Part shown: positions 15,408-23,417 of the stretch, one piece after another | How the letters are laid out: the number at the start of each line of letters is the position of its first letter | How positions within the stretch are numbered: position 1 is the first letter of the stretch | Assembly: GCF_021533195.1 (NCBI RefSeq) | Contig: NZ_JAJNKB010000001.1 | Coordinates: 62,001-126,000, forward strand | DNA length: 64,000 nucleotides | Direction of reading: 5' to 3' | DNA from: Portibacter marinus | GTDB taxonomy: Bacteria; Bacteroidota; Bacteroidia; Chitinophagales; Saprospiraceae | Translations under genes and position numbers: made by a program | The notes under the pieces: generated by a model | What the model was told of the DNA's origin: nothing | Databases searched by the model: none | The model's input: only the letters and a program-made list of their open reading frames with translations

Positions 15408-18218
15408 ATGACCACTTTTACCCGGCTGACCCTCAGCTTTCTGATCTGTTTATTGCTCGCTTCCTCATTTAAGTCTCAAGGTTTTCAACCTCCCGCTAGC
15501 AAGGCATCTGATCGTGCCGAAGCATTTAAAAAACGAGAGGCTCTAAAAGAATCATCACCCATTCATCTGGAGTTTACCAATGTAGGACCCACCATCATGA
15601 GTGGACGTGTAGTAGATATAGCCGTAAACCCGGATACTCCGTCTGTCTTCTACGTAGCATACGCCTCAGGTGGACTTTGGAAAACCATTAATAATGGTAC
15701 GACGTTTAGTCCCATTTTCGATAATGAGGCAGTGATGACCATCGGAGACTTTGATGTACATTGGGAAACCGGAACCATCTATGTAGGTACGGGAGAAGTC
15801 AACAGCAGTAGATCGTCTTACGCAGGCTTGGGAGTTTATAAATCTACAGACGATGGTCAAAATTGGACCAATGTAGGTTTGGAAGATTCTCACCATATCG
15901 GAAAAGTCATGGTTTCAGAAGATGACCCTGATGTGGTTATAGTAGGCGTGCTTGGTCACTTATACTCTGACAATGAGGAACGGGGCGTCTTTAAGTCAAC
16001 TGATGGAGGCCAAACATGGAATAAAACTTTATTTATTGATAAGAGAACAGGAATCGTGGACATCGACTCAGATCCATCTGATCCCACCACACTCTACGCC
16101 GCAAGTTGGGAACGAGAACGTAGAGCATGGAATTTTGTAGAAGCAGGAGAAGGTTCAGCCATTTATAAAAGCTCGGATAATGGCGATAGCTGGACCAAAC
16201 TAACATCAGGTTCAAGCGGTTTTCCTACAGGGGAAAATGTGGGTAGAATAGGCCTGGCTGTTCACGCTGATAAAATATATGCATTGCTTGATAATTACAA
16301 CAGGAGGCCTGCAGAGGAGAAAAGTGATGAAAATAAATTGGACAAAGAGCAACTTAGAAACATGTCTAAAGATGAATTTCTTAGTCTAAAAAAAGAGTTG
16401 CTCAATGATTACTTAAAGTCCAATAGATTTGACCGTAAATACGATGCTGATAAAGTTCAACTGATGGTCAGAAATGATGAGATACAACCCATCGCACTGG
16501 TAGAATTTGTTGAAGATGCTAATTCCTTGCTGTTCGATACCCCTGTCATAGGAGCAGAGGTGTATCAAAGTACAGACGGAGGGAAGAGCTGGGAAAAAAC
16601 TCATGATGATTACATTGAATTTGTTTACAATAGTTATGGCTACTATTTTGGAATGATCGAAGTTGCTCCTTATGATTCTGAAAAAGTATATATAGCAGGC
16701 GTTCCCATTCTCAGATCAGATGATGGTGGAAAAAATTGGACCAATATCAACCAGGAGAATGTGCATGTGGATCATCATTCCTTGTGGATTAATCCTGATC
16801 TTCCAGGACACTTGATTAACGGAAACGATGGAGGGGTTAATATTTCTTACGACGACGGTGAAAACTGGATTAAATGTAATGCTCCTGCTGTAGGTCAATT
16901 TTACTCAGTAAATGTTGATCAAGAAGATCCCTATAATATATATGGGGGTGCCCAGGATAATGGTGTATGGTTTGGACCCAGTGACTATGAAGCCAGTACG
17001 AGATGGCACAGCACCGGACAGTATCCTTATGAATCCATTTTGGGAGGAGACGGTATGCAAGTGCAAATAGACCGAAGAAACAACGACATTGTTTATGCAG
17101 GACTGCAATTCGGAAACTATTACAGAATAAACAAAAAAACAGGTGAGCGGTCATATTTAACGCCAAAACATGATTTAGGTGAAAGACCATACAGATGGAA
17201 TTGGCAGGCACCCATATTGCTCTCCTCCCATAATCAAGATGTTTTTTATATGGGTTCTAATTACCTACACAGATCAATGGATCAGGGAGAAAATTTCACA
17301 AAGATTAGCGATGATCTCACCAATGGCGGTAAGAAGGGAGATGTCTCATACGGAACCTTGTCATCGATTTCAGAATCTCCGTTCAGATTTGGTCTATTAT
17401 ATACTGGTTCTGATGACGGTGTCATTCAGGTATCCAAAGATGGCGGATATAAATGGGAGCGGATTTCTAATGAATTACCACAAGATATGTGGGTGAGCAG
17501 GGTTATTGCTTCTAAGCACAAAGAAGACAGGGTTTATGCTAGCCTGAATGGGTATAGATGGGATGACTTTACCCCATACCTATACGTTTCACAGGACTAT
17601 GGTGCTACCTGGTCCAGACTGGGTATGGACTTGCCTCATGAAACCATAAACGTTGTTCAGGAAGATCCCGTCGATCCTAACATACTTTATGTGGGAACAG
17701 ATCACGGTGTTTATGTCTCCTTTGATCAGGGACAAACATTTACCATCTATTCTAATGGTTTGCCTGCAGTCCCGATACACGATCTTGTGATCCATGAAAA
17801 AGAGAAAGAAATGGTCCTGGGTACACACGGACGCTCTTTTTATAAAGGTAGTGTGGCCGAAATTCAAAAATACAATGAAGTAAAGTCTGAGGATGCCTAT
17901 GTTTTTGAACTAGATCCAGTCAGGAAATCATCAAGATGGGGCTCTGAACCCACAATATTTAACAGCAATACTGAACCAGAATATCGATTTACCATCTATA
18001 AAAAGCAATCGGGTCCTGTAAACATTGAAATTAAAAATGAAGATGGAAAGATCATTCAGAAGTTGACCAAACAAGTCAAATCCGGAATTTCCGAGGTGAC
18101 TTATAATCTGACTTCAACTGAAGGCAAGGAAAAAGCAGAGGATGGTCAATATTATCTTGAAAAAGGAAAGTATTTGATCTCAATAGGAGATTCGGAGCAG
18201 GAATTTGAGGTTAAATGA
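15408..18218 (+). CDS. Exported BNR/sortilin-like beta-propeller protein
   Basis: 936 residues. Signal peptide 1-23. Multiple Asp-box/BNR signatures (for example STDDGQNWTNV, STDGGQTWNK, SSDNGDSWTKL, SDDGGKNWTNI, DYGATWSRL, FDQGQTFTIY) form two sortilin/VPS10-type propellers. A charged helical insert (about 305-360, KSDENKLDKEQLRNMSKDEF region) splits the first propeller. Annotators often call these glycosyl hydrolases, but no catalytic acid set typical of sialidases is evident. The last about 100 residues are a FlgD-like or Ig-like beta domain (FTIYKKQSGPVNIEI). A 7/8 promoter box TAACTTTA is at 15370-15377. The stop overlaps the next gene as ATGA. Confidence 0.8.
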   Translation: MTTFTRLTLSFLICLLLASSFKSQGFQPPASKASDRAEAFKKREALKESSPIHLEFTNVGPTIMSGRVVDIAVNPDTPSVFYVAYASGGLWKTINNGTTFSPIFDNEAVMTIGDFDVHWETGTIYVGTGEVNSSRSSYAGLGVYKSTDDGQNWTNVGLEDSHHIGKVMVSEDDPDVVIVGVLGHLYSDNEERGVFKSTDGGQTWNKTLFIDKRTGIVDIDSDPSDPTTLYAASWERERRAWNFVEAGEGSAIYKSSDNGDSWTKLTSGSSGFPTGENVGRIGLAVHADKIYALLDNYNRRPAEEKSDENKLDKEQLRNMSKDEFLSLKKELLNDYLKSNRFDRKYDADKVQLMVRNDEIQPIALVEFVEDANSLLFDTPVIGAEVYQSTDGGKSWEKTHDDYIEFVYNSYGYYFGMIEVAPYDSEKVYIAGVPILRSDDGGKNWTNINQENVHVDHHSLWINPDLPGHLINGNDGGVNISYDDGENWIKCNAPAVGQFYSVNVDQEDPYNIYGGAQDNGVWFGPSDYEASTRWHSTGQYPYESILGGDGMQVQIDRRNNDIVYAGLQFGNYYRINKKTGERSYLTPKHDLGERPYRWNWQAPILLSSHNQDVFYMGSNYLHRSMDQGENFTKISDDLTNGGKKGDVSYGTLSSISESPFRFGLLYTGSDDGVIQVSKDGGYKWERISNELPQDMWVSRVIASKHKEDRVYASLNGYRWDDFTPYLYVSQDYGATWSRLGMDLPHETINVVQEDPVDPNILYVGTDHGVYVSFDQGQTFTIYSNGLPAVPIHDLVIHEKEKEMVLGTHGRSFYKGSVAEIQKYNEVKSEDAYVFELDPVRKSSRWGSEPTIFNSNTEPEYRFTIYKKQSGPVNIEIKNEDGKIIQKLTKQVKSGISEVTYNLTSTEGKEKAEDGQYYLEKGKYLISIGDSEQEFEVK

Positions 18219-18892
18219 GTGAAATTAAACACCTGTTTTTTGATCTGGACAATACAATACTAGATTTCTCTTACGCTAGTCACCGTGCCTTCTCTGCTAC
18301 TATGAGTCATTTTTCCAGGCCTGAAGAGCAACATTATCAGATCTATAGCGAAGGAAATGCTAAAGTCTGGAGAGAGTTTGAAATGGGTCTCATTAGCGCC
18401 CAAAAGCTGCGTGGTAAAAGATTTCAGGTATTTCTTGATCGCATGGGCTGGGAAGAAGATGGCTATAAATGGAATGAGGTTTATTTGCATCATGTGGTCA
18501 ATAACAACAAGTTCATCGATGGTGCAGAATCCTTGCTGAACAGACTAAGGGAAAAATACCACATACATATAGTTACCAATGGCCTAAAAGAGGTGCAACG
18601 ACCACGCCTGAAGAAAGCTGGTATCTCATCCCTACTATCCTCCATCACCGTTTCCGATGAAATAGGTTACGCTAAACCCAACAGAGGATTTTTTAAAATT
18701 GCTATGAGAAATGGTCAGGTCAGCAATCCCGCGGAGGTATTGATGATTGGAGATAGTTACCATTCGGATATACGTGGTGGAGCAAGTTATGGGCTGACGA
18801 CATGCTGGTACAACCCGGAAAAACTGAAAATGGACCCCAAAGTACATGACTTTGTGATCCATGATATTAATAGCTTAGAAGAAGTTTTATGA
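18215..18892 (+). CDS. HAD phosphatase, YjjG-type nucleotidase
   Basis: 225 residues. HAD motif I FFDLDNTILDF gives the nucleophile Asp10 and Asp12; motif II is ITNGLKE (about 118-124, IVTNG); the motif III lysine lies in GYAKPNRGFF; motif IV is MIGDSYHSDIRGG. The alpha-helical cap and DNTILDF opening fit the YjjG family, which dephosphorylates pyrimidine mono- and non-canonical nucleotides. Coupled to the upstream propeller gene by a 4-base overlap, though no functional link is obvious. Confidence 0.85.
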   Translation: MSEIKHLFFDLDNTILDFSYASHRAFSATMSHFSRPEEQHYQIYSEGNAKVWREFEMGLISAQKLRGKRFQVFLDRMGWEEDGYKWNEVYLHHVVNNNKFIDGAESLLNRLREKYHIHIVTNGLKEVQRPRLKKAGISSLLSSITVSDEIGYAKPNRGFFKIAMRNGQVSNPAEVLMIGDSYHSDIRGGASYGLTTCWYNPEKLKMDPKVHDFVIHDINSLEEVL

Positions 18893-18896
18893 CGGA

Positions 18897-19649
18897 TCAG
18901 TTGACTTTAGCATTTTCATCTTTCGTGATTTGCTTAATTTTTGGATCACCTTTAATATTAACTTTCGCGTTACCTCGTGCTAGGCCGGTTATTTCATCGC
19001 TTACATTCAATCTTGCTTCAGATTGATTTCTAATTTGTATTTCAGCCTGATTTACATTAAGATTATAGGCTCTTAAATTTGATTGATCTTCCAATTCCAA
19101 CTTTAACTTTTTTGCATTTCCAAAGAGCGATGCATTGGATTGTTGGCTGGCAACAACTTCTAATTCACTGGTTTCAATCGAACCACTAACATTACTTTGG
19201 TCTCTCAATGTTAAAAAGATGGCAGGTTGGTTCAAATTACCTTCTATGATAATCTCGCTTTGGTTTTTGGCGACCAGCTTGTCGTAAGCTAAGTTTGAAA
19301 TACGCACGATCATCGGCAAATTTTGCTGAATGTTCTGAGAGTTTGCGAATTCCCTGTAGATAGAAAGGGTGCCATCTTTATTTTCGACTTTTAGATATTC
19401 GATCAGGTTGTCCTCAGCGGAGATTTCGATACTGGGAGGTCCTTGGGAAATGATGACTTTCACCTGGTCAGAGGCTTCTAAGGAATGAAAATCCGCAACT
19501 TCAATAGTCTTTGAAATAAGATTTTCACTTCCCTTGATTTCTATGTATTCAACAAACTTTATTTCCTGTTTGACTGAATAGATAAATGAAAAACTGGTCA
19601 CCAGACCCAGGCTTAGCAGACTTAAGATGATTATATTGCTCATTTTCAT
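18897..19649 (-). CDS. Exported GIN-domain (DUF2807) protein
   Basis: 250 residues from the ATG at 19649 (MKMSNIIIL), which lies just downstream of the regulator stop; a longer frame from 19709 runs inside the regulator gene. An N-terminal hydrophobic signal/anchor is followed by a right-handed beta-helix-type GIN domain: repeated D/N-Q-S-x motifs (KNQSEIIIEG, RDQSNVSGSI, SQQSNASLFG, EDQSNLRAYN, RNQSEARLNV) at about 20-residue spacing. Such head-GIN proteins are exported and of unknown function. Last gene of an ABC transporter operon. Confidence 0.8.
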   Translation of the reverse strand: MKMSNIIILSLLSLGLVTSFSFIYSVKQEIKFVEYIEIKGSENLISKTIEVADFHSLEASDQVKVIISQGPPSIEISAEDNLIEYLKVENKDGTLSIYREFANSQNIQQNLPMIVRISNLAYDKLVAKNQSEIIIEGNLNQPAIFLTLRDQSNVSGSIETSELEVVASQQSNASLFGNAKKLKLELEDQSNLRAYNLNVNQAEIQIRNQSEARLNVSDEITGLARGNAKVNIKGDPKIKQITKDENAKVN

Positions 19650-19653
19650 TATT

Positions 19654-20025
19654 TTAATTTTGATGTTTAACAGATGTTTGATAAATATTCTCCAACTCAT
19701 TAAAGTCAATGTTCAGTAGATCCATCATTTTAAAAAGTTCGGGTAGACTTTCCTGTATAAATTCTTCTTTTTTCGTTTTCATAACTATTTGTTTGGCTTT
19801 TTCTGATACAAAATATCCGATTCCTCTTTTATTGTAAAGTATACCCTGATCCTGTAAGAGACCGTATGTTCTCATCACTGTATTAGGGTTGACCTGTATA
19901 TCTGCGGCGAACTCCCTCACTGAAGGGATTCTATCTTCACCACTGATTTCTTCACTTAGAATTTGCTCACAAAGTCTGTCAGCAATCTGAAGGTATATTG
20001 AATTGTTATTACTAAATTCCATCAC
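19654..20025 (-). CDS. GntR-family regulator, YtrA subfamily
   Basis: 123 residues. A GntR winged helix occupies about 10-75 (SIYLQIADRLCEQILSEEIS ... RIPSVREFAADIQVNPNTVMRTYGLLQDQGIL). The short helical C-terminus (about 45 residues) is the YtrA type, which lacks a large ligand domain. These regulators usually repress the ABC transporter operon in which they sit. Here the gene overlaps the membrane-protein gene by 4 bases (20022-20025). A near-palindromic site at 21669-21694 ahead of the operon is the likely operator. Confidence 0.88.
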   Translation of the reverse strand: MMEFSNNNSIYLQIADRLCEQILSEEISGEDRIPSVREFAADIQVNPNTVMRTYGLLQDQGILYNKRGIGYFVSEKAKQIVMKTKKEEFIQESLPELFKMMDLLNIDFNELENIYQTSVKHQN

Positions 20026-20807
20026 ACTTGCTTTTCTGATAGTTTAAAAATACTTGCAGCCCAAAGTGCTGGTGCCAATAAATATTTAAAGGCAAAAATG
20101 AAGAACTGAACCTGCCACATATCCTCTGGTTCACGACTGCCATCGCCAAACCGAAAGTTTCCTTCCTGAGGAGCAAAAGTGAAAAGCCCGCTGAACATAT
20201 CGGCCCAGACTATTCGAAAGAAAATCGCGCACAATATGGCGGATACAATCCCTAAAAGAATTAAGAAAACGATGGTTTGAATCCCTGCTACCCTATTAAA
20301 AGCAATGCTGCCGAAGAAGAAAATGCTGTGAACAATAAAGTATATTCCCACAATTCTCCAATAGTGTTCAGAAAGAAAAATCTCGTTCATATATGCATCT
20401 CCACCAAATTTGTGAATCAATGGTGTAAATATCAAAGATGCAACGAGTATCAGTAGACTTATGGTCAATATAAATATAGGATTAGTAAAGAGCCATTTAA
20501 CAAAGGTTTTCTCAAAACTGGAACCTGGTAAGGCTAAGAAAGCGGCTCTTGTAGAAACTTTACGAAACTCCTTGAAAGCCCACGAAGCATATAACAATCC
20601 CCCTATCATAAGTATTATTCCAAACTTCAAGAGGGTTCCGGATTCTTCGTCGTTTCCACCATTTTGAGGGTCAGCTATCCTTGCAATTAAATTGATGACG
20701 AACACAGCAAGAATAATGATTGAAGCTGCTTTTATCGCTGGCAGGTATCCTAAGTAGAACTCTCTTGTAAAAAGAGCACGAACCCTGGTGGTATCAAACT
20801 TTAGCAT
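20022..20807 (-). CDS. ABC transporter membrane subunit-like protein
   Basis: 261 residues from the ATG at 20807 (MLKFDTTRV); an ATG at 20831 would add 8 residues and deepen the overlap with the ATPase gene. About six hydrophobic segments are seen, with a long soluble loop near the C-terminus (FTFAPQEGNFRFGDGSREPED). It is weakly conserved but lies between an ABC ATPase and a YtrA regulator, the usual place of the permease. The TRAAFLALPGSSFEKTF segment recurs in such Bacteroidota permeases. Substrate unknown; cell-envelope stress or antibiotic efflux is the common role of YtrA-linked systems. Confidence 0.7.
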   Translation of the reverse strand: MLKFDTTRVRALFTREFYLGYLPAIKAASIIILAVFVINLIARIADPQNGGNDEESGTLLKFGIILMIGGLLYASWAFKEFRKVSTRAAFLALPGSSFEKTFVKWLFTNPIFILTISLLILVASLIFTPLIHKFGGDAYMNEIFLSEHYWRIVGIYFIVHSIFFFGSIAFNRVAGIQTIVFLILLGIVSAILCAIFFRIVWADMFSGLFTFAPQEGNFRFGDGSREPEDMWQVQFFIFAFKYLLAPALWAASIFKLSEKQV

Positions 20808-21657
20808 TTCTTTTTGTTTTGTGTTGTTCAAAAATCGATTTTAATTTTCGTCCGTTGGTTACTGTAGCATTGAACAGCGCCTCAAGATCGATCTGTGATT
20901 GTTCATCGGTATCATTGGGAAGTACAACAAAATGTCCACCTGGAACCATTTCATGATAGAGGGCCTGTTCAGGTATGCCAGCCCCTTGAACCTGCTTGAA
21001 ACTTAAGGCTGAGGAAATATCAAAGATATCCTCGTTGAGCACCACATTTCCTTCATCTACAATCACTATTTGGTCCAATAAATTTGTCAAATCTCTGACT
21101 TGATGTGAAGAGATCACTACACTTTGATCTTCACCAATGGATGATATCAGGACCTTCCTAAACTGTGCCTTTGAAGGAATGTCTAAACCATTTGTGGGTT
21201 CATCCAAAATCAGTAGTCTAACGCCAGTGGATAAGGCAAAGGCAATCTGAACTTTCTTGCGTTGTCCATAGGAAAGTTGGTTTGTCTTAGCCGTTTTGTC
21301 GACCTCGAAACTGCTCAGCAAGTCATAAAACTTTACCTCATCAAAGTTCTCATAGAATGGAGCATACAACTTCTTGTATAAGCTGATTCGCATTGATGGA
21401 AGCTCATATTCTTCCTGAACGTAAAATATTTCTTTGGCGATATCTGGATCTCTTTCACGGATAGTCTGTCCTAAGACCACAACTTCGCCCTCATCGGGAA
21501 AAAGCAAACCGGTAATGAGTCGCAGTAAACTGGTCTTCCCTGCTCCATTCTTTCCTAGCAGTCCACAGATTCTTCCACTTTGAACCTCCAGATTTAGATT
21601 AGTGAATAGATCTTTCTTTTTAGAGTATCCAAAAGAAAGATTATTGATATTGATCAT
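20794..21657 (-). CDS. ABC transporter ATP-binding protein
   Basis: 287 residues. Walker A GLLGKNGAGKTSLL (about 33-46), signature LSYGQRKKVQIAFAL (124-138), Walker B RLLILDEPTNGLD (about 142-154) and the H-loop SSHQVRDL are all present, so it should hydrolyse ATP. The C-terminal about 80 residues are an extra domain. First gene of the operon ATPase-permease-GntR-GIN. The ATG at 21657 lies 11 bases after the putative operator (21669-21694). Confidence 0.92.
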   Translation of the reverse strand: MININNLSFGYSKKKDLFTNLNLEVQSGRICGLLGKNGAGKTSLLRLITGLLFPDEGEVVVLGQTIRERDPDIAKEIFYVQEEYELPSMRISLYKKLYAPFYENFDEVKFYDLLSSFEVDKTAKTNQLSYGQRKKVQIAFALSTGVRLLILDEPTNGLDIPSKAQFRKVLISSIGEDQSVVISSHQVRDLTNLLDQIVIVDEGNVVLNEDIFDISSALSFKQVQGAGIPEQALYHEMVPGGHFVVLPNDTDEQSQIDLEALFNATVTNGRKLKSIFEQHKTKRNAKV

Positions 21658-21668
21658 AGCTACTGTTT

Positions 21669-21694
21669 TAGTGTATTACTATATTAGTACACTA
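21669..21694 (-). promoter_or_regulatory. Likely operator for the GntR/YtrA regulator
   Basis: TAGTGTA at 21669-21675 and TACACTA at 21688-21694 form a perfect 7-base inverted repeat; the inner bases TTACTATATTAG are also mostly symmetric. It is placed just before the first gene of the operon encoding its own GntR regulator. Function is inferred from position and symmetry. Confidence 0.6.
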
Positions 21695-21753
21695 CAATAA
21701 TAAATCCTTTTATTGGCGATTCCAAATAAATCAGTATAATTTTTAAATAATTC

Positions 21754-21761
21754 TATATTTG
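21754..21761 (+). promoter_or_regulatory. -7 promoter element of pyrR-pyrB
   Basis: TATATTTG, an exact match to TANNTTTG, 80 bases before the pyrR ATG; the leader hairpin begins 3 bases after it. Confidence 0.6.
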
Positions 21762-21763
21762 CA

Positions 21764-21801
21764 CTGATATAGTAAGGTGATGAATACCTTCTCTATATCA
21801 G
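21764..21801 (+). promoter_or_regulatory. Hairpin in the pyrR leader
   Basis: CTGATATAG (21764-21772) pairs perfectly with CTATATCAG (21793-21801). A second helix AAGG (21774-21777)/CCTT (21787-21790) closes a 9-base loop, with small bulges between. The element sits at the very 5' end of the predicted mRNA, or could act as a DNA operator overlapping the transcription start. No U-tract follows, so it is not a simple terminator. Confidence 0.5.
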
Positions 21802-21841
21802 AAGAATCCAAGTGAACCAGCAATGCTTACACGTATTTTAA

Positions 21842-22387
21842 ATGAGCAAAGGTAGAACCATATTGACAGATAAGAGATTTGAACTAACCCTTCAGAGATT
21901 GGCTCATGAGTTGATAGAAAACTATGGCGACTTCGAAAACACCTGCATTATTGGGGTCCAGGAAAAAGGGGTCATCTTAGCGGAGCGAATACATAAACTT
22001 ATTGTTGAAACCACTAAATATGAACATCTACAGTTAGGCAAACTGGACATTACCTTTTATAGAGATGATTTCAGAACCAGAGTTGAGCCTCTTCGAGCTT
22101 CCAGTACAGAAATTGATTTCCTGATTGAAGGTAAGCGTGTAATTTTGGTAGATGATGTTCTTTATACAGGTCGAACTATTCAATCTGCACTTGCAGCACT
22201 GCAGGATTTTGGGCGTCCTGATCAGGTAGAATTATTGTGCATGGTCGACAGAAGATTTAATCGTCATTTGCCCATTCAGGCTGATTACATTGGTATTAGA
22301 GTAGATGCGGTAGATGAAGCCTATGTTAAGGTTGAATGGAAAGGTTATGAAGATCGTGACAGAATTCTATTATTTGCAGCTAAATGA
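21842..22387 (+). CDS. pyrR: PyrR: uracil phosphoribosyltransferase/pyrimidine regulator
   Basis: 181 residues. PRTase type I fold with the PRPP-binding loop VILVDDVLYTGRTI (about 100-113) and the RALMDFGRP-like AALQDFGRPDQVELL segment typical of PyrR. In Firmicutes PyrR binds pyr mRNA leaders and controls attenuation; in other phyla the role is less clear. Placement before pyrB with a 4-base overlap and behind a structured leader suggests regulation of this operon. Confidence 0.9.
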   Translation: MSKGRTILTDKRFELTLQRLAHELIENYGDFENTCIIGVQEKGVILAERIHKLIVETTKYEHLQLGKLDITFYRDDFRTRVEPLRASSTEIDFLIEGKRVILVDDVLYTGRTIQSALAALQDFGRPDQVELLCMVDRRFNRHLPIQADYIGIRVDAVDEAYVKVEWKGYEDRDRILLFAAK

Positions 22388-23328
22388 CAGTTATGGCAGA
22401 AACGAAAGAACTCAGCAGTAAGCATATCCTTGGAATCAAGAATCTTAAGCCTGAGGACCTTCACCTTATTTTCAAAACAGCGAAGAACTTTAAGGAAGTC
22501 ATTAATCGACCCATCAAGAAAGTTCCCTCACTGAGAGATGTGACCATTGCCAATCTATTCTTTGAGAACTCCACCAGAACACGCATATCATTTGAACTTG
22601 CAGAAAAAAGGCTGTCGGCTGATGTGGTCAACTTTTCAGCAGGATCCTCATCGGTTAAAAAAGGTGAAACCCTATTGGACACGGTGAACAATATCTTGTC
22701 AATGAAGGTCGACATGGTCGTCATGCGACATCCTGCCCCTGGAGCATGCGCATTTTTAGCACAAAACATAGAGGCCAATATTATCAATGCAGGGGATGGG
22801 ACCCATGAACATCCTACCCAGGCCCTGCTCGATGCTTATTCAATGATGGAGGTCATTCCCCAACTCAAAGGCAAGAATGTATTAATTTGTGGAGACATCA
22901 AACACTCCAGAGTAGCACTCTCTAACATCTTTTGTTTGACCAAGCTAGGCGCCAATGTGAAAGTTTGTGGGCCCCCTACCCTCATCCCTAAATATATTTC
23001 TAAACTTGGTGTTTCCGTAGAATATAACATGCGAAAAGCATTGGAATGGGCGGACATTGCAAATGTTTTACGAATCCAACTTGAACGTCAAGATATCAGG
23101 TATATTCCTTCTTTACGTGAATATGCTCAATATTATGGAATTGATAAGACTTTGCTGAACAGCTTGAATAAGCCAGTGGTCATCATGCATCCAGGACCGA
23201 TCAATCGTGGTGTGGAAATCAGTAGTGACGTTGCAGATTCTGATCAATCCATTATCCTACAACAAGTAGAAAATGGTGTAGCTGTAAGAATGGCCGTTCT
23301 GTATCTTCTAGCCGCAAAACGAAAATAG
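22384..23328 (+). CDS. pyrB: Aspartate carbamoyltransferase catalytic subunit
   Basis: Forms carbamoyl-aspartate in pyrimidine synthesis. 314 residues, usual for the class without a PyrI subunit. Carbamoyl-phosphate loop FENSTRTRISFE (about 59-70), HPTQALLDAY (about 140-149) and MHPGPINRGVEI (about 272-283) are diagnostic; the last two separate ATCase from OTCase. Start ATG at 22384 overlaps the pyrR stop; an ATG at 22393 is also possible. No pyrI is adjacent. Confidence 0.95.
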   Translation: MTVMAETKELSSKHILGIKNLKPEDLHLIFKTAKNFKEVINRPIKKVPSLRDVTIANLFFENSTRTRISFELAEKRLSADVVNFSAGSSSVKKGETLLDTVNNILSMKVDMVVMRHPAPGACAFLAQNIEANIINAGDGTHEHPTQALLDAYSMMEVIPQLKGKNVLICGDIKHSRVALSNIFCLTKLGANVKVCGPPTLIPKYISKLGVSVEYNMRKALEWADIANVLRIQLERQDIRYIPSLREYAQYYGIDKTLLNSLNKPVVIMHPGPINRGVEISSDVADSDQSIILQQVENGVAVRMAVLYLLAAKRK

Positions 23329-23417
23329 CAGTTGCCTTACAAAAGAAATTTTGCACATTTTACTGTTTACAATAAAATGCAATATTTTTCGTAATTTGTA
23401 CAAAATAAATGAATGAA

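Noticed and set aside
16870-17211. 113-residue minus-strand frame
   Set aside because: It lies wholly inside the BNR-propeller gene on the opposite strand and resembles no family.
21802-21841. Bacillus-type PyrR binding loop in the pyrR leader
   Set aside because: Only a short AATCC resembles the consensus; the GAGG part and the surrounding stem are missing.
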